From the NCBI GenBank assembly GCA_947095585.1, contig OX352763.1, positions 103,581,908-103,645,907 of the forward strand: 64,000 nt of DNA, in the 5' to 3' direction. The notes under the pieces were generated by a model. The model had not been told where the DNA came from, ran no database searches, and saw only the letters and a list, made by a program, of their open reading frames with translations. This document shows positions 10,846 through 21,194 of this stretch, piece after piece. Position 1 is the stretch's first letter, and each line of letters opens with the position of its first letter. A program made the position numbers and the translations under genes. This stretch comes from Nephrocerus scutellatus. Taxonomy: Eukaryota; Arthropoda; Insecta; Diptera; Pipunculidae.

Positions 10846-10957
10846 TAGAATAAACTGAGGCAATTTTAACTACTTGCCTCCTGTCAGTTAAGTAGTTGGA
10901 TATCCATTTTAAAAAATTTCCATGAAAGCCCATTAACTTAATTTTCTTTATTAAGTT
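10845..10957 (-). repeat. LINE segment, copy 2 of the 113-bp duplication
   Basis: Duplicate of 10339-10451; continues into the remainder of the LINE (AACATGCTGG). Confidence 0.85.
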
Positions 10958-11396
10958 AACATGCTGGACTCGATCAAAAGCTTTCGAGAAGTCAGTGTAA
11001 ACAACGTCAACCTGGTGGTTGTTTTCAAGCTCTGATAAAGAGTAATTTGAGAATAAGGCTAGATTGGATCCAGTTGATCGGCCTCCTACAAAGCCGTGTT
11101 GAAGTTCTGATATCTTGTTAGATAAAAAGGATGCAAGCTTTCTTTTTACAATAGCTTCAAAGATTTTTGGAACTAACGGCAATTTAGATATAGGCCTATA
11201 ATTCTCGATATTTTGGCGTTGGCCATTTTTAAGGATTGGAGTTATAAACGAAAATTTCCAATCTTTTAAGAATTCAGGATCGCTGAGATAAATAGTTATA
11301 GTAAGACACCTTTTTGCGGATGTGGTCAGGGGGGGCTGTTTGGAGGTGATACTAGCGTCAAATTTTACACCCGTGCAACGCCGGGCATTCAAATAG

Positions 11397-11832
11397 TAAT
11401 GAATATAGCGTCGTATCAGAATATGTCATGAATTATTAACATATCGCCTATTAATTTAACGAAATAAATAACATATTTCAATAGAGAACCTTGTCGCCTA
11501 CATTATATGATTTTAGATATCTTTCTTAATTATGATGTTGGAGCATATGTTGCTGAGCTAATTTTAAGTGGTTTGTCACTTTACTATTTTGAAGTTTAGA
11601 TGTGGAATGAAAAATACATAGCGAAGTTTTATTCGTGACCGTATGGATGGTTTTGTTATACTCTATTGTACCTGATAATTATATTGATCTTCTTAGGATG
11701 TTGATTGGTGAATTTTTCCTTCTTAGTATGTTGATTGATGATAATTAATCTTCCAATATTAAGCAACGTTTAATTTGTAGAATTTTAGCGTCTGAAATTC
11801 GCTATGGTTTATTTTGAACATGCCCCTTGTTC
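11397..11832 (-). other. Errantivirus 5' leader remnant
   Basis: Non-coding sequence between the Helitron 3' end and the primer-binding site. In minus orientation it is the untranslated leader expected upstream of gag. A short repeat (TTAGGATGTTGATTG / TTAGTATGTTGATTG) occurs near 11700. Gag itself is not recognisable. Confidence 0.4.
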
Positions 11833-11839
11833 GGCGCCA
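11823..11839 (-). other. Errantivirus primer-binding site
   Basis: Minus-strand TGGCGCCGAACAAGGGG follows directly after an LTR ending in ..TTTAAT. TGGCGCC is the usual start of a tRNA-Lys-type retroviral primer-binding site. Confidence 0.6.
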
Positions 11840-12039
11840 ATTAAATTGATGTCTTTATTGACTGAGTCTCACTTAAGAAATAAACTTACAATTTTAAAAA
11901 TCTTATATCTAAACTGATACTGCGTAGCCCGTATCGACGTTGCTGCGCAGTTGGAATATCTGGCGATAACGATTTGCAACGTCGTCACTCTATGCTGATT
12001 GCACCAGTTGTCGCTCATCCGGAGTGGCTGGCAATAACT
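11840..12039 (-). mobile_element. 5' LTR of the errantivirus-like element
   Basis: On the minus strand it starts AGTTATTGCCAGCC at 12039 and ends just before the TGGCGCC primer-binding site. It shares its first part with the 3' LTR at 5295-5470. About 200 bp is short for the group, so part may be lost. With the left LTR it brackets 5.3-12.0 kb, but gag and almost all of pol are gone. Confidence 0.6.
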
Positions 12040-12812
12040 TGTACAATGTCAAGACATGTCGACGTATGCTCTCGACTGAACTGAATCGATGTTGCTTGCC
12101 GTATATGTACGCTTCACATGCAAAATCTTAATTTTAAGAACTCTATAAAGTGCGACTTAAGCTGTGTTGCTTTGGCAAAGCCGGCTTGGCTTTACAAAAG
12201 CAACAGCTTTTGGCTTTAAATGTTCGATGCATTTTAATTTCTATGTATTTGCACTTGTCTAAAATAATTAATTGTTAACGCACTTATTTACTTGTTCTCT
12301 TTTAAAAGTGAACTTATATTTTTCTTCTTCCTAGAAGAATTACTTTTCTTTTCTGTTCCGCTTGTGTTGCATTCAATTTCTGAAGTTGTGCTTTAAAAAA
12401 AGAAATAAGTATAATTAAAATTAAAAATATAATCCACTTTACAACACAACAAGGTTTTTATTTGATCTCAACATTTTGGTCTTATAAACCGGATTAATTG
12501 ATACACAATTATATACTTTTTGGAACTATTTTCCGATCAAATATGGTTCAACATTTTTCCACGGAAACATCGAGATTATAATAAGCTGCAAACCAACCAT
12601 ATTGCATCAATTTTGCAATTAAATTATTACCGCAACAGTACTAATATATGTCGCAATATATTATATTGGGTGAAAATTAATTTTCTTTAATAAAAGCTGT
12701 GTTGCTTTGGTAAAAAATTTAATTTTATATTATTCAAAATATTTCACTTAAATTTCACTATTGAAGGTCCAGTCCAGTTCATCAATACTCATCGTTGAAT
12801 ACTGATGAACTG
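12040..12812. other. Non-coding sequence with a hairpin-forming repeat
   Basis: Positions 12040-12149 also occur at 29483-29592 (see there). From about 12155 the motif AAGCTGTGTTGCTTTGG is followed by its near-inverse (CAAAAGCAACAGCTT), making a hairpin with arms of about 22 bases. The same motif recurs singly at about 12693. The rest is AT-rich without a gene. Confidence 0.45.
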
Positions 12813-13892
12813 TTACTGGTTTTTTGAACCAACAGTATTATTTTTAGTTGAAAATTCCGAAAAATGTTTACAGCCGTGAACGCATTTCAATGCTTTATTG
12901 CCGAATTTGTAATGATACCAACAGTCTTCGCGTTTTGGTATAGGACTACCGGTTGATGCTGATCTGTCCGAGTTTCTATTACTAGATCTTGATCTGAAGC
13001 GTGAATTTGCATTGGCATTTATGATTGCCATAAGGTTATTCATTTGTGATTTCAAATCGGAAATCTGCTCAGATAGTGCTAATCCCTTGGAATTGGAATC
13101 TAAACAGGAAGAATTTGAAGTAACACCACTCAGAGATGATTTAGAATTAGATGCAGAATCAAAAGGTTCAATAGTACAAATATTTGTTTGAGATAAGGTT
13201 TCCATAACGTTATCAGCACGTTCAGCGAGAACCGCTAGTGAAACATCGTTCTCAAAAGGGGTAAGAACCACCTGAACTTGCTGGGGAAGACGCTTCAACC
13301 ACAACTGTTGGATTGTCTTTTCATTAAAAACATTACCAGAATTTAGTCTAAATTCACTCAGCAATTGGGAAGGTTTCCGATCACCTAATGATAATTTGTG
13401 TAATAAATTATTTAGTTTGGCCTTTTCAGATTCGCCCAAAACGCGAGTTATTTCGTCTTTGAAAACTGAATAAGGATTATCACCCTTGTTACGAAGAATT
13501 AGATCCGCAAATTGATTATGCAATCTCGAATCTAACGCTCCCACGGCATGCGAGTACATTGTTGTTTCTAATTTAATATTAGCAACATTAAATTGTTGCT
13601 CAAGAATGCTAAACCAAACGGCTGGATTTTGTGAAAACAATGGTTGCGGAGGTTTAAAAGTTACGTGATTAACAAAACTGTTACCCTCCGAATAATTTAA
13701 ATCGGTTGCTGTTAATTTTTCAACTTTAGCACCAGGACCCGATGGTGCGATTTTATTGTGTTGGTAATTTCGAATTTTTGATTCAATTAATTCGTTTAAT
13801 TTTGAAACGGTAATTGTAATCGATGGATCTTCATCATTAAAATCAAGACCCACCGAAGGAGGTAAAGCAGCTATGGCATTTTCGTCAGTCAT
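12813..13892 (-). CDS. Ty3/gypsy gag, open
   Basis: Gag of an LTR retrotransposon, which would form the virus-like particle. The frame is open from 14006; I take the ATG at 13892 (MTDENAIAALPPSVGL), giving 359 residues, because the 38 residues before it are hydrophobic and low-complexity. Family signs: FKPPQPLFSQNPAVWFSILE, then YSHAVGALDSRL and LSLGDRKPSQLLSEF, the conserved capsid order in this Gag group. A basic Ser/Arg stretch (SRFRSRSSNRNSDRS) comes next, then one Cys/His unit (CWYHYKFGNKALKC). No pol follows; the sequence ends in non-coding DNA, so the element is deleted on that side. Intact length suggests a fairly young copy. Confidence 0.85.
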   Translation of the reverse strand: MTDENAIAALPPSVGLDFNDEDPSITITVSKLNELIESKIRNYQHNKIAPSGPGAKVEKLTATDLNYSEGNSFVNHVTFKPPQPLFSQNPAVWFSILEQQFNVANIKLETTMYSHAVGALDSRLHNQFADLILRNKGDNPYSVFKDEITRVLGESEKAKLNNLLHKLSLGDRKPSQLLSEFRLNSGNVFNEKTIQQLWLKRLPQQVQVVLTPFENDVSLAVLAERADNVMETLSQTNICTIEPFDSASNSKSSLSGVTSNSSCLDSNSKGLALSEQISDLKSQMNNLMAIINANANSRFRSRSSNRNSDRSASTGSPIPKREDCWYHYKFGNKALKCVHGCKHFSEFSTKNNTVGSKNQ

Positions 13893-14007
13893 ATTGATTT
13901 CAATCAAAATAATATTTTTAAAATTTGAAAGTATAAAACTATAATAACTTGAACTGGCAATTGCAAAAGAAATAAAGTACTTACAAATTTGATAATACGG
14001 AAACAAA

Positions 14008-14080
14008 TTGATGATGATGACGACGATAATGCTGATGATGATAATAATGATGATGATGATAATGATGATGATGATAATAA
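14008..14080 (+). repeat. (GAT)n-like microsatellite
   Basis: Imperfect ATG/ATA trinucleotide run immediately upstream of the gag frame. Confidence 0.85.
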
Positions 14081-14984
14081 TTCAGCAAGCAATGATTAAT
14101 TTGTCTTCGGCCCGTACAATGGCGTACATTAGGTGAGATTCCAATGAGCTTGTGTGTATTCCAATCGAAAATCCAATCCAATGAATTATTGCGTTAAATT
14201 GTTCGCAAAACGGGGTCGCCAGATATATGGTATAAGATGGGACCAGCATTTATCCTTGTTTTGCTTGTCGGGGTCACCAATTATATGGGTGTTAATTCAA
14301 TAAAACCAATTGTAGGGTTTTGGTATTGTCACCATATGAAATATATATATGGAAAAAGTCACATGGACTTGTGGCTGCTTTTAGCCAACAAATTCCAATT
14401 ATTTTTGAAATACTTTAGCTACTTGTAAAAAACAAATCTTGCTGAGATTAAGCGCACAAAAAACGATTTAATAAAAATTATTTTTTACAAAACAAATTGA
14501 CAGCCTTCTTCTTGGTTTAATTGATTGGAAGTAAGTGAAGTTAGTTGTATTTTTATTCCTTTTTATCGAAATAGACAACGAAGTTGGCAATGTGTTGACA
14601 CATTAAGGTGTCAACACATTTCAACTTACAAAACGAAAAGATTATATTAAACAATAAATTCGACTGTTAACAATGCACCTCAAATATATCGATTGCAACC
14701 GCCAATTCAAATTATATAATTATAATATAATAAAATAAATTAAATAAATTTATATATGCAATCACCACATGTTCAAACTAAAATGCCAAAGCAATACAGC
14801 ATTAGTATTGGCAAGTTTTTTCGCACAATGTTAAAACGAATTTAAACAAAAATGCAACTTAGTGTTGGTGCATTATGCACACAAGTATTTTGAACGGATG
14901 TCGTTGTGAGAAATTAATTTTGCAAGGCAGCGAAAAATGAGGGTTCACTGCTTATTGAATGTGACGTACCTTAACTTATATATA
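14081..14984 (-). other. Leader and possible LTR of the gag-only gypsy element
   Basis: On the minus strand two primer-binding-site-like motifs occur: TGGTGACCCCGACAAGC near 14258-14275 and TGGCGACCCCGTTTTGC near 14204-14221. Their spacing suggests the LTR lies to their right (about 14280-14980), as expected for a minus-strand element whose gag starts at 13892. No second LTR copy is in the window, so the boundary is unproven. Confidence 0.35.
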
Positions 14985-16853
14985 TATTAGCCAATATTGT
15001 TACACGACGGTAATAACGAAGAAATAATGTGACATTGTAGACTCCTATATTGCAGGAATCATTTCGACCACTGATGCTATCCTTTTTATAAAGAATTCTA
15101 CCAGTAATGTACATACCTCGGTATAGCCTGATTGCTGAGCCTATACTTACATGTTCGAATAGATGAACATAAAAGTGGAAGCAGTGCGTGTAGGAATCAA
15201 ATTAAAAAAAATAGAAAAAAAAACAAAGCATCCGCGTTAAAAAAAATCGCATCGCGAATTCCGAAATATGAATAAGAAATTTGTTCGTCGTCTTACAAAT
15301 GTCGTGCGTCCAATCTTGTTAAGTTTCTCGAGTTTTCAGCATTTGCAGAGGTTTCATTTTCTATTGAAGTTGGATATTTGGAAGTTCTCTATGAATCCAT
15401 TTCCCATCCCTCGCTGTCCATTAGTGATGTGAGGTTATCAATTTTGTTTTCGATTTAAAAGAATATATTTAAAAAAAAAAATAAAATATATATTCAGAAA
15501 ACGTTTATTTACAGGATAGATTTATAATAACTTATTTCAAAACAACTTATTTATTTACTCAATAATAATACACTGTAAAGTATAATTCACTGCACTTGAT
15601 GACTTGTTAACTGAACTGAAAGTGATGACTTCTGAATGGAACTAAAAGTAATTCGTGTATTTGCATACGGCTTATATGCTATTTGTGTGTTGTACAACTT
15701 CTTTGCTGGCTTTTGGATTTTGATCTTGTCCTTGAACTTACGAAGTAAACATGTTGATATCTTAGAACGCATATTGAGATAAGAATGTGTTCATGTAAGA
15801 ACACGTATAGAATATATTATTGGACTTAGGTTGTCCTTGAATTACCAAAACTTAAAGATGTTTACTTCGTAAAGATATGGTATGCGTCATTCTTATATTG
15901 TCCAGTAGGCCTGCGCATTTGTTATATTATGAATAATGAATGATATACAATCAGTAACTATTGTAATACTATGAGTAATATTATGAATATATATATTATG
16001 ATTACATAGTTATTGAAGATATATTCATATTATTTGGAATGTATAGTGGTGTGGCTGTGGATTGCTTTAACAGTTATCCTGGATCAATTGGCAGATATAA
16101 CCATACATCAAAGTGGATCGGTTTTTTCTCCAGCACCATCGTTAGTTTAGTAGCAATTGCTTTTGATTTATTTTCATAAAAACACCTCTTGACAAGTGTC
16201 AACGATAATAATGCACAACGGAAATTGCTATGGGAAGGATCTACCCTTAAATCACAATTCACTTCCACAAAATTACTTTTAACTAAGAAATTGTGACTTC
16301 CACCTTTAGAAGGAAACTGTTAATATAAATTTCCAGAGCCTTCCAAAATGGTTCCAAAGAGGATGGGACTACGGGATGCTATCATACGGGACTAAATTTA
16401 ATTCTTGAAAAGAGCGAACCGATAAGCATTGGATAAATGTTGTATGTGGAAGAGTATCTATATTTTTTCAATGAGAGAAAGTTGATCTCCATTTTTTGTT
16501 TGCTTTCCAATTAAACCTAGCAATGCTTATTTCTGAGAAGCAATGTCGCTAATACAACATTGAGACATTGAGTATATGTTGATGGTAGACTGAAATATTG
16601 TACTACTACGAACAAGCCAAAAATTGTTTTGCATTTCTTTTTAACAAACGATGTGCAAAATGGTTGTTTGAACAAGTAATCTGCTAAAATAACAAAATAA
16701 CTTTTATCAGTGCAAAAATTAATTTTTGCTACTTAGCTGCCAAGAAAGCCATAATATAGCATATCTTTTGAGAAGACTATTTTAGAGTTATTACTATATT
16801 GTGCCCGCATAATTGCATATAAGCAATACTACAGCATAAAAACATTAATGAAT
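14985..16853. repeat. Unclassified dispersed repeat, copy 1
   Basis: Begins after a short (TA)n at TTAGCCAATATTGTTAC and ends near AAACATTAATGAATGCTTAGG. The same ~1.9 kb recurs at 29628-31586 and in part at 34477-35125. Shared blocks include ACCTCGGTATAGCC, CTTACATGTTCGAATAG, CAGGATAGATTTATAATAAC, GGATCAATTGGCAGAT and ATACAACATTGAGACATTG. Only very short open stretches exist, the best being minus 16268-16074 (MEVNCDLRVDPSHSNFRC), which is partly kept open in copy 2. I do not recognise the family. Confidence 0.85.
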
Positions 16854-16954
16854 GCTTAGGTAATGTTGATAACTGTAAGTTTATTTGCAGAATCTTTTCT
16901 TGCAAAACAAATTTCAATTTCTTAGGTAAGTAAATTTATTCAAAAAATTCAAAT

Positions 16955-19145
16955 TGACCTAACGGAGTTATAAATGAGGTATATCTGAATCGGCGTGCAT
17001 AAAAACATGAAAAAATCCATTTTTTAAGTCAATCTTCGTAAAAACGCGTTTGTTTGCTAACCTATCCAACAAATCATCGATGAGAGGAATTGGATAAGAA
17101 TCTCTAGTTGTTACCTTATTCAACTTTCGATAATCAACACACATTCGTAGTTCACCCGTTTTCTTATGAACTAAAACAATAGGAGATACTAATTCCGATT
17201 GACTCGCTCTTATGTAACCTTCATTTATATATTCGTCTTAAGTTTTTTGTAAATTTGCCTTTTCCGCGTAAGAAAGACGACGTGGTGGACAGTGGAATGG
17301 CTTTGAATCACTTATATTCAATTTCATTTCGCATTTAATTTGAGGTTTGCTTGGTCGAATTGCATCAGTGTAACTGTTTTTTTAAAGTTCCCAAAATCTT
17401 TTTTTGTTTTTAAGGTTAATTTCAGAACTTATATCTACATAAGCATCGTCGTCACTTTGATTTTCATACTCAATTGATATTAAAGATTTTTCAAAATTCT
17501 TTAATAACTCTTTATCGGCAACTTCGTCTTGTTCAACTACCTTATCTTTATCAAAAAACTTCATTTCGGTTTTATATTTATGTATTAATAATTTTTTCGT
17601 TTAAATTAATTCGATCATTTGAACGTTTATCTTTCTGCAGTGTTAGTTTAAAACTATTTGGTACTTTATTTATACTACCTGACTTCGATATTAACCTAAA
17701 TTTCCCTTTTTTCAAAAAGTCTCGACCTAGGATTGCATCATAACTCATGGACTCATCGCTTTCTTTTCTCTTCTTCTGTCCTGTATCTCCTTGTGGGTCT
17801 ACTACGCCTGCGCGCCATCGCGTGCGGTTCCTGGCAATGAGCTTCAGCTCTCTCCAACTCTTCTCCAATTGCCGTGACACCTCCTCAACTGTTCTGCGCC
17901 ATGTATTTCTCGGACGACCCGTTCTTCTACGATCCTGAGATAACGGGTTCCATTGCATTGCGTAGTTTGCTATGCGCCTTTTCGGAGTGTATGAAATCCA
18001 CTGCCACTTCCGTCGTTGGATGGTTGTACCTATTGGTTCCTGACCCGTTCTCTGGTAAAGATGTTCCGTAGGCACCTGTTTACGAACGTTTGTGATCTTT
18101 TTGTGATAGAAGCGATCACCTTCCAAGTGCTGTACCCATACAACAGCACAGATCAACATTTGAGCGGAACAGTCGCAGCTTAGTGTTTAAGCTGATCGCA
18201 TTGCTTCGCCATATCATGGACATCATTCCAAACACCGATTTTGCTTTGCCGATTCGGTTGACAATTGCCCAAGGACATTTAATTTACTTTTATTTATCCC
18301 TGTATACGCTTGATTTGATAATTTATTTGATTTTACACCATTTGGTAGACAGCTACGTCGGATGAGACTGATGCAACTCCCTGTTTCTAGTAGGCATTCT
18401 AAATATAAACCAAAGTTACTGTCGCTCTCTACAAATAATTTTAAAATTCTTACATATTCGGATTTATCTTGTTCTACGACGTGAACTGCTTTTTTTCTTA
18501 CTGGACAGACTGCGGCACGATGTTCTTTACTTCCGCACGCATAGCACGCACCAATTTCCATCTTTGGTTTTCTGCACTCTGCTGCCATATGTCCGACGGA
18601 ATTGCAATTGTAGCATCTTGTTGTTGGTGCACATAGCGTTCCTGTCGAATTTCTTTGTTTTAGTGTGACTTTTGAGAAAGCCCGCAACAACTGCGCTTTT
18701 GTATCGTAGCATTGTATATTTGCTTGAACTTTCAGTTGTTCGTCTGGAATTCCTCGACCAATTCGCCTTCATCGAGCTGCACATTGTTCGCCAGTATTAT
18801 TCCATTTGTTGTAGTAGTCGGCAAAGCATTCGCCGAACTTCCATTTCCTGCTTTCGAGCTTCCGCCGCAACAGCAAACCGTTCTCTCTTAGACTGAAGAT
18901 TTCGCGCATCTCTGTGATCAAAGCGTCTAGGCACTCGGTAGCAAGATTAGGTTTTGAGTCTAACCACGATCGAGCCCTGCCTGTTGTTTTGCTGACCATC
19001 AGCGCACGCAACATGTTCTCATCCGCACAGTACATTGCTCCTAAGTTTTTTATTTGCGCTATCCATACTTCGAAATTTGCTCCGCCATCGTACTCTGGCA
19101 ACAGGTCACCAGTGCTGTCGTTTTAACATTTTCGATGGGATCCAT
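16955..19145 (-). pseudogene. Ty3/gypsy gag-pol relic split by a LINE tail
   Basis: In minus order: capsid segment at 19101-18769 (FEVWIAQIKNLGAMYC, SWLDSKPN, FADYYNKW). Two zinc knuckles follow at about 18620-18520 (CYNCNSVGHMAAEC and CYACGSKEHRAAVC). The protease region at about 18400 reads LLETGSCISLI, where the catalytic Asp of DTGS is replaced by Glu. An RTE-type LINE piece is inserted at 17752-18215. Protease resumes with YDAILGRDFLKKGKF at about 17740, and the RT N terminus lies at 17330-16975 (PFHCPPRRLSYAEK, LRMCVDYRKLNKVTTRDSYP, DDLLDRLANKRVFTKIDL). RT ends before YVDD. Frame breaks and the protease change make it inactive. Confidence 0.82.
17752..18215 (-). mobile_element. RTE-clade LINE 3' fragment
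   Basis: Minus-strand translation matches the C terminus of RTE-type ORF2: RRKWQWISYTPKRR, then GRPRNTWRRTVEEVSRQLEK and ELKLIARNRTRWRAGVVDPQ. It interrupts the protease of a gypsy element. TCATGGAC occurs at both junctions (about 17748 and 18216), a candidate target-site duplication. It is 5'-truncated and contains frame breaks. Confidence 0.78.
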
Positions 19146-19700
19146 TTCTGATGTCTTTGGGGATCCAAAAGGGATCCAAAAATAGCAAAAGTCAAAGAAG
19201 ACGAAATTGTTTATTTTCTTCTATGTAATTTTAAAAAAAATTTATTTCAACGAAAAAGAAACAAAAAATATGTACATATAATATAATTACACAAAAATAA
19301 AAAATGTATATATTATTATTTATACAAAACTCCAAAAAAGGATTAGAAGGAACAAAAAAAATATCGAACTTATGGCTTAAGTTCGACAGACCGAATGCAA
19401 GTTTAGTAAAAAATTATACATTTAATCAAGTAACTAAAGAAGGTTATAAAAAACTTCAAAATCGTTATTCCATATCTAAGCGAATGCAAATTTTAGTTGG
19501 CTAAGTCGAACGTTCGACTCGATGTCCATAATGGGAGTGATAACACAGTATTTTCGTTAAGTATGAAGTATTTTTAAATACATCTATAGCATCATTAATG
19601 ATAGTGAACCAGTCAAAGCAATTATTTAAAATTACAGGAAGTAAACAAATCTTTTCGTAGAACATTAGGACCTGGATGAGAGTGATGTCCCAAGGCATAT
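19146..19700. other. AT-rich sequence, no recognised gene
   Basis: A 66-codon plus-strand open stretch at 19304-19504 (KGLEGTKKISNLWLKF) resembles nothing I know and has no repeat or splice context, so I leave it as unassigned. Confidence 0.3.
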
Positions 19701-20360
19701 GCCCGGGCAGCGACAGACATCCTGCAGGTGAAATCCTGCATCTAACCTAGCCGGAACAAGCGAACATATTTTATATGGCGTTGAACGAATATATGGGAAA
19801 AAGGCAGTAAAATGCGCATCAACTTCGCATGTGCGGATTACGCCTATCCCGAGGGAGTCTGCAGTGTAGATGCGCTCATGTATAGACTCGTCTATCCCAT
19901 GGCAGTTCAATGCTGTGTACCCTCCTTCCATATTTTGTATGGTGTTGAACGAATTTTTTGGGAAAAAGGCAGTTCAACACTGGGTTAAATCCTGTCATGG
20001 AAGTCATCGGCGCATCAACTTCGCATGTGCGGATTACGCCTATCCCGAGGGAGTCTGCAGTGTAGATGCGCTCATGTATAGACTCGTCTATCCCATGGCA
20101 GTTCATTGCTGAGTACCCTCCTTCCATATTTCGTATGGTGTTGAACGAATTTTTTGGGAAAAAGGCAGTTAACACTGGGTTAAATCCTGTCATGGAAGTC
20201 ATCGGCGCATCAACTTCGCATGTGCGGATTACGCCTATCCCGAGGGAGTCTGCAGTGTAGATGCGCTCATGTATAGACTCGTCTATCCCATGGCAGTTCA
20301 ATGCTGAGTACCTCTTTTCCATGGTCCTGGATGTGTGTAGCAGACGGCAATGCATATCAG
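19701..20360 (-). repeat. 195-bp tandem repeat, about three copies, open on the minus strand
   Basis: GCATCAACTTCGCATGTGCG starts at 19816, 20012 and 20207, giving periods of 196 and 195. The first unit lacks the block around AACACTGGGTTAAATCC. On the minus strand 20355-19876 is open for 159 codons and reads as a repeated ~65-residue unit (CHGIDESIHERIYTADSLGI, then GVIRTCEVDAPMTSMTGFNP). 195 is 65 codons, so the frame is kept from unit to unit. The units are almost identical, so the array is recent. I cannot name the protein and it may be a fortuitous frame. Confidence 0.8.
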
Positions 20361-21194
20361 GTTAGGAAACACCGTTGAGAGCAAGATACAGGAGCAGGCT
20401 AGGTATGCGAATTCAGATATGAAAATTTGTTTTATTGCAACCATATTCCAAAAATATTAATATCAGGCTCAAAATGATGTGCGGATGCAGATGAATTTGC
20501 TGGGATCAGTGCGTTAGAGTGCCTGACTTGAAGAATAAGGTAAGTTGTGAAGTGTTGTATTGAAAGGCTCTATTTTAGGACTATCAATTGATTTGATAAA
20601 GAGAAAATTTGTTTTGTAAGTTTCCCATAAACGTAGTGTTTGTTGTTGCTTTTGCGTCAGCATCGTATCGTCGCTTTGAGTGTTATCTTTTAATATTAAC
20701 AACTTCATAATAGGAGTGCAGATGCAGATTATTTGTCGGAATCAGCATGCTAAAAAATATGTATATTGAAGAATTCGGTAAGTTACTAAGTATGTGTAAT
20801 TTTTTCAATGTTATGAAGATATAGATAGTCTGCAAAAGTTTAAAAGGTTCTTTTCTGTTTCTGTTTGTTTCTGAAGGGGGAAATTTATAGTGGCTTTGTT
20901 TGTTTGTAGCTTTTTGTCGTCAGATTAGATTTAAGATATTTTTATTAAACATTAAAGTAATATACAATTTTGATTTAAAACTAAACTTATAAATAATATT
21001 AATATGTGTCGGCTCAACAAAAGGGGCCCGACGTATTTACATTGTCTTTTTTTTTGGTATTGTTTATTTTTAAACAATATTTTTTACTACTTAATCTACT
21101 ACATGTTAATTTTTAATGTAATTAAATTTTAAACAATAATTTTAAAATAAAATAAGAATGAAAAATATTAAGCGGCGTATAAACAGGGCGAACT
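20361..21194. other. Non-coding sequence, partly LINE 3' UTR
   Basis: AT-rich. The part nearest 21194 is presumably the 3' UTR of the minus-strand LINE that follows. No clear poly-A end was found. Confidence 0.3.

Larger units (their letters stand above)
9400..11260 (-). pseudogene. LINE ORF2 reverse transcriptase, broken by a duplication
   Basis: Minus-strand pieces give the RT order of a Jockey-superfamily LINE: FITPILKNG and NYRPISKLPLV at about 11200, VVYTDFSKAFDRVQH at about 11000, ISGVPQGSHLGPLLFILFIN at about 10300, CLLYADDVKLY at about 10200, then FDLGVYFDSNL-like sequence near 10000. A C-terminal block with QRIERVQKNFTRF lies at about 9760. The frame is interrupted at 10451-10845 by a block copied from 6.9-7.3 kb, flanked by a doubled 113-bp piece of the LINE itself. 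Endonuclease and ORF1 are missing through 5' truncation. Confidence 0.8.
7941..11281 (-). mobile_element. 5'-truncated LINE inserted in the Helitron
   Basis: The element runs on the minus strand. Its 3' tail, an (AATA)-type A-rich run, lies at about 7941-7965, and the 5' truncation is near 11281. RT coding sequence occupies 9800-11260 and the 3' UTR is split by a mariner (8053-9356). The ends abut Helitron sequence that resembles itself across the gap (AAGACACC on both sides), so the LINE entered the Helitron. Confidence 0.65.
7090..11396 (+). mobile_element. Non-autonomous Helitron, split by later insertions
   Basis: The left end reads A|TCTATATATAAAAAG (TC at 7090), the usual 5' form in insect Helitrons. 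The right end has a GC-rich imperfect hairpin (CCCGTGCAACGCCGGG, 11370-11385) followed within about 10 bases by ATAG|T at 11393-11397, a slightly decayed CTAG|T terminus. The interior at 7480-7925 is non-coding, with four diverged copies of a ~45-bp unit (TCGCTGAGTTGAATGGTGAT) and a run of about 14 G near 7765. A fifth unit remnant, TAGTAAGACACC, sits beyond the inserted LINE near 11300, which ties both halves together. It carries the SINE, LINE and mariner listed separately. Confidence 0.5.

Noticed and set aside
18160..19126. Plus-strand frames opposite the gypsy gag
   Set aside because: The minus strand has zinc knuckles and capsid motifs; the plus frames are shadows.
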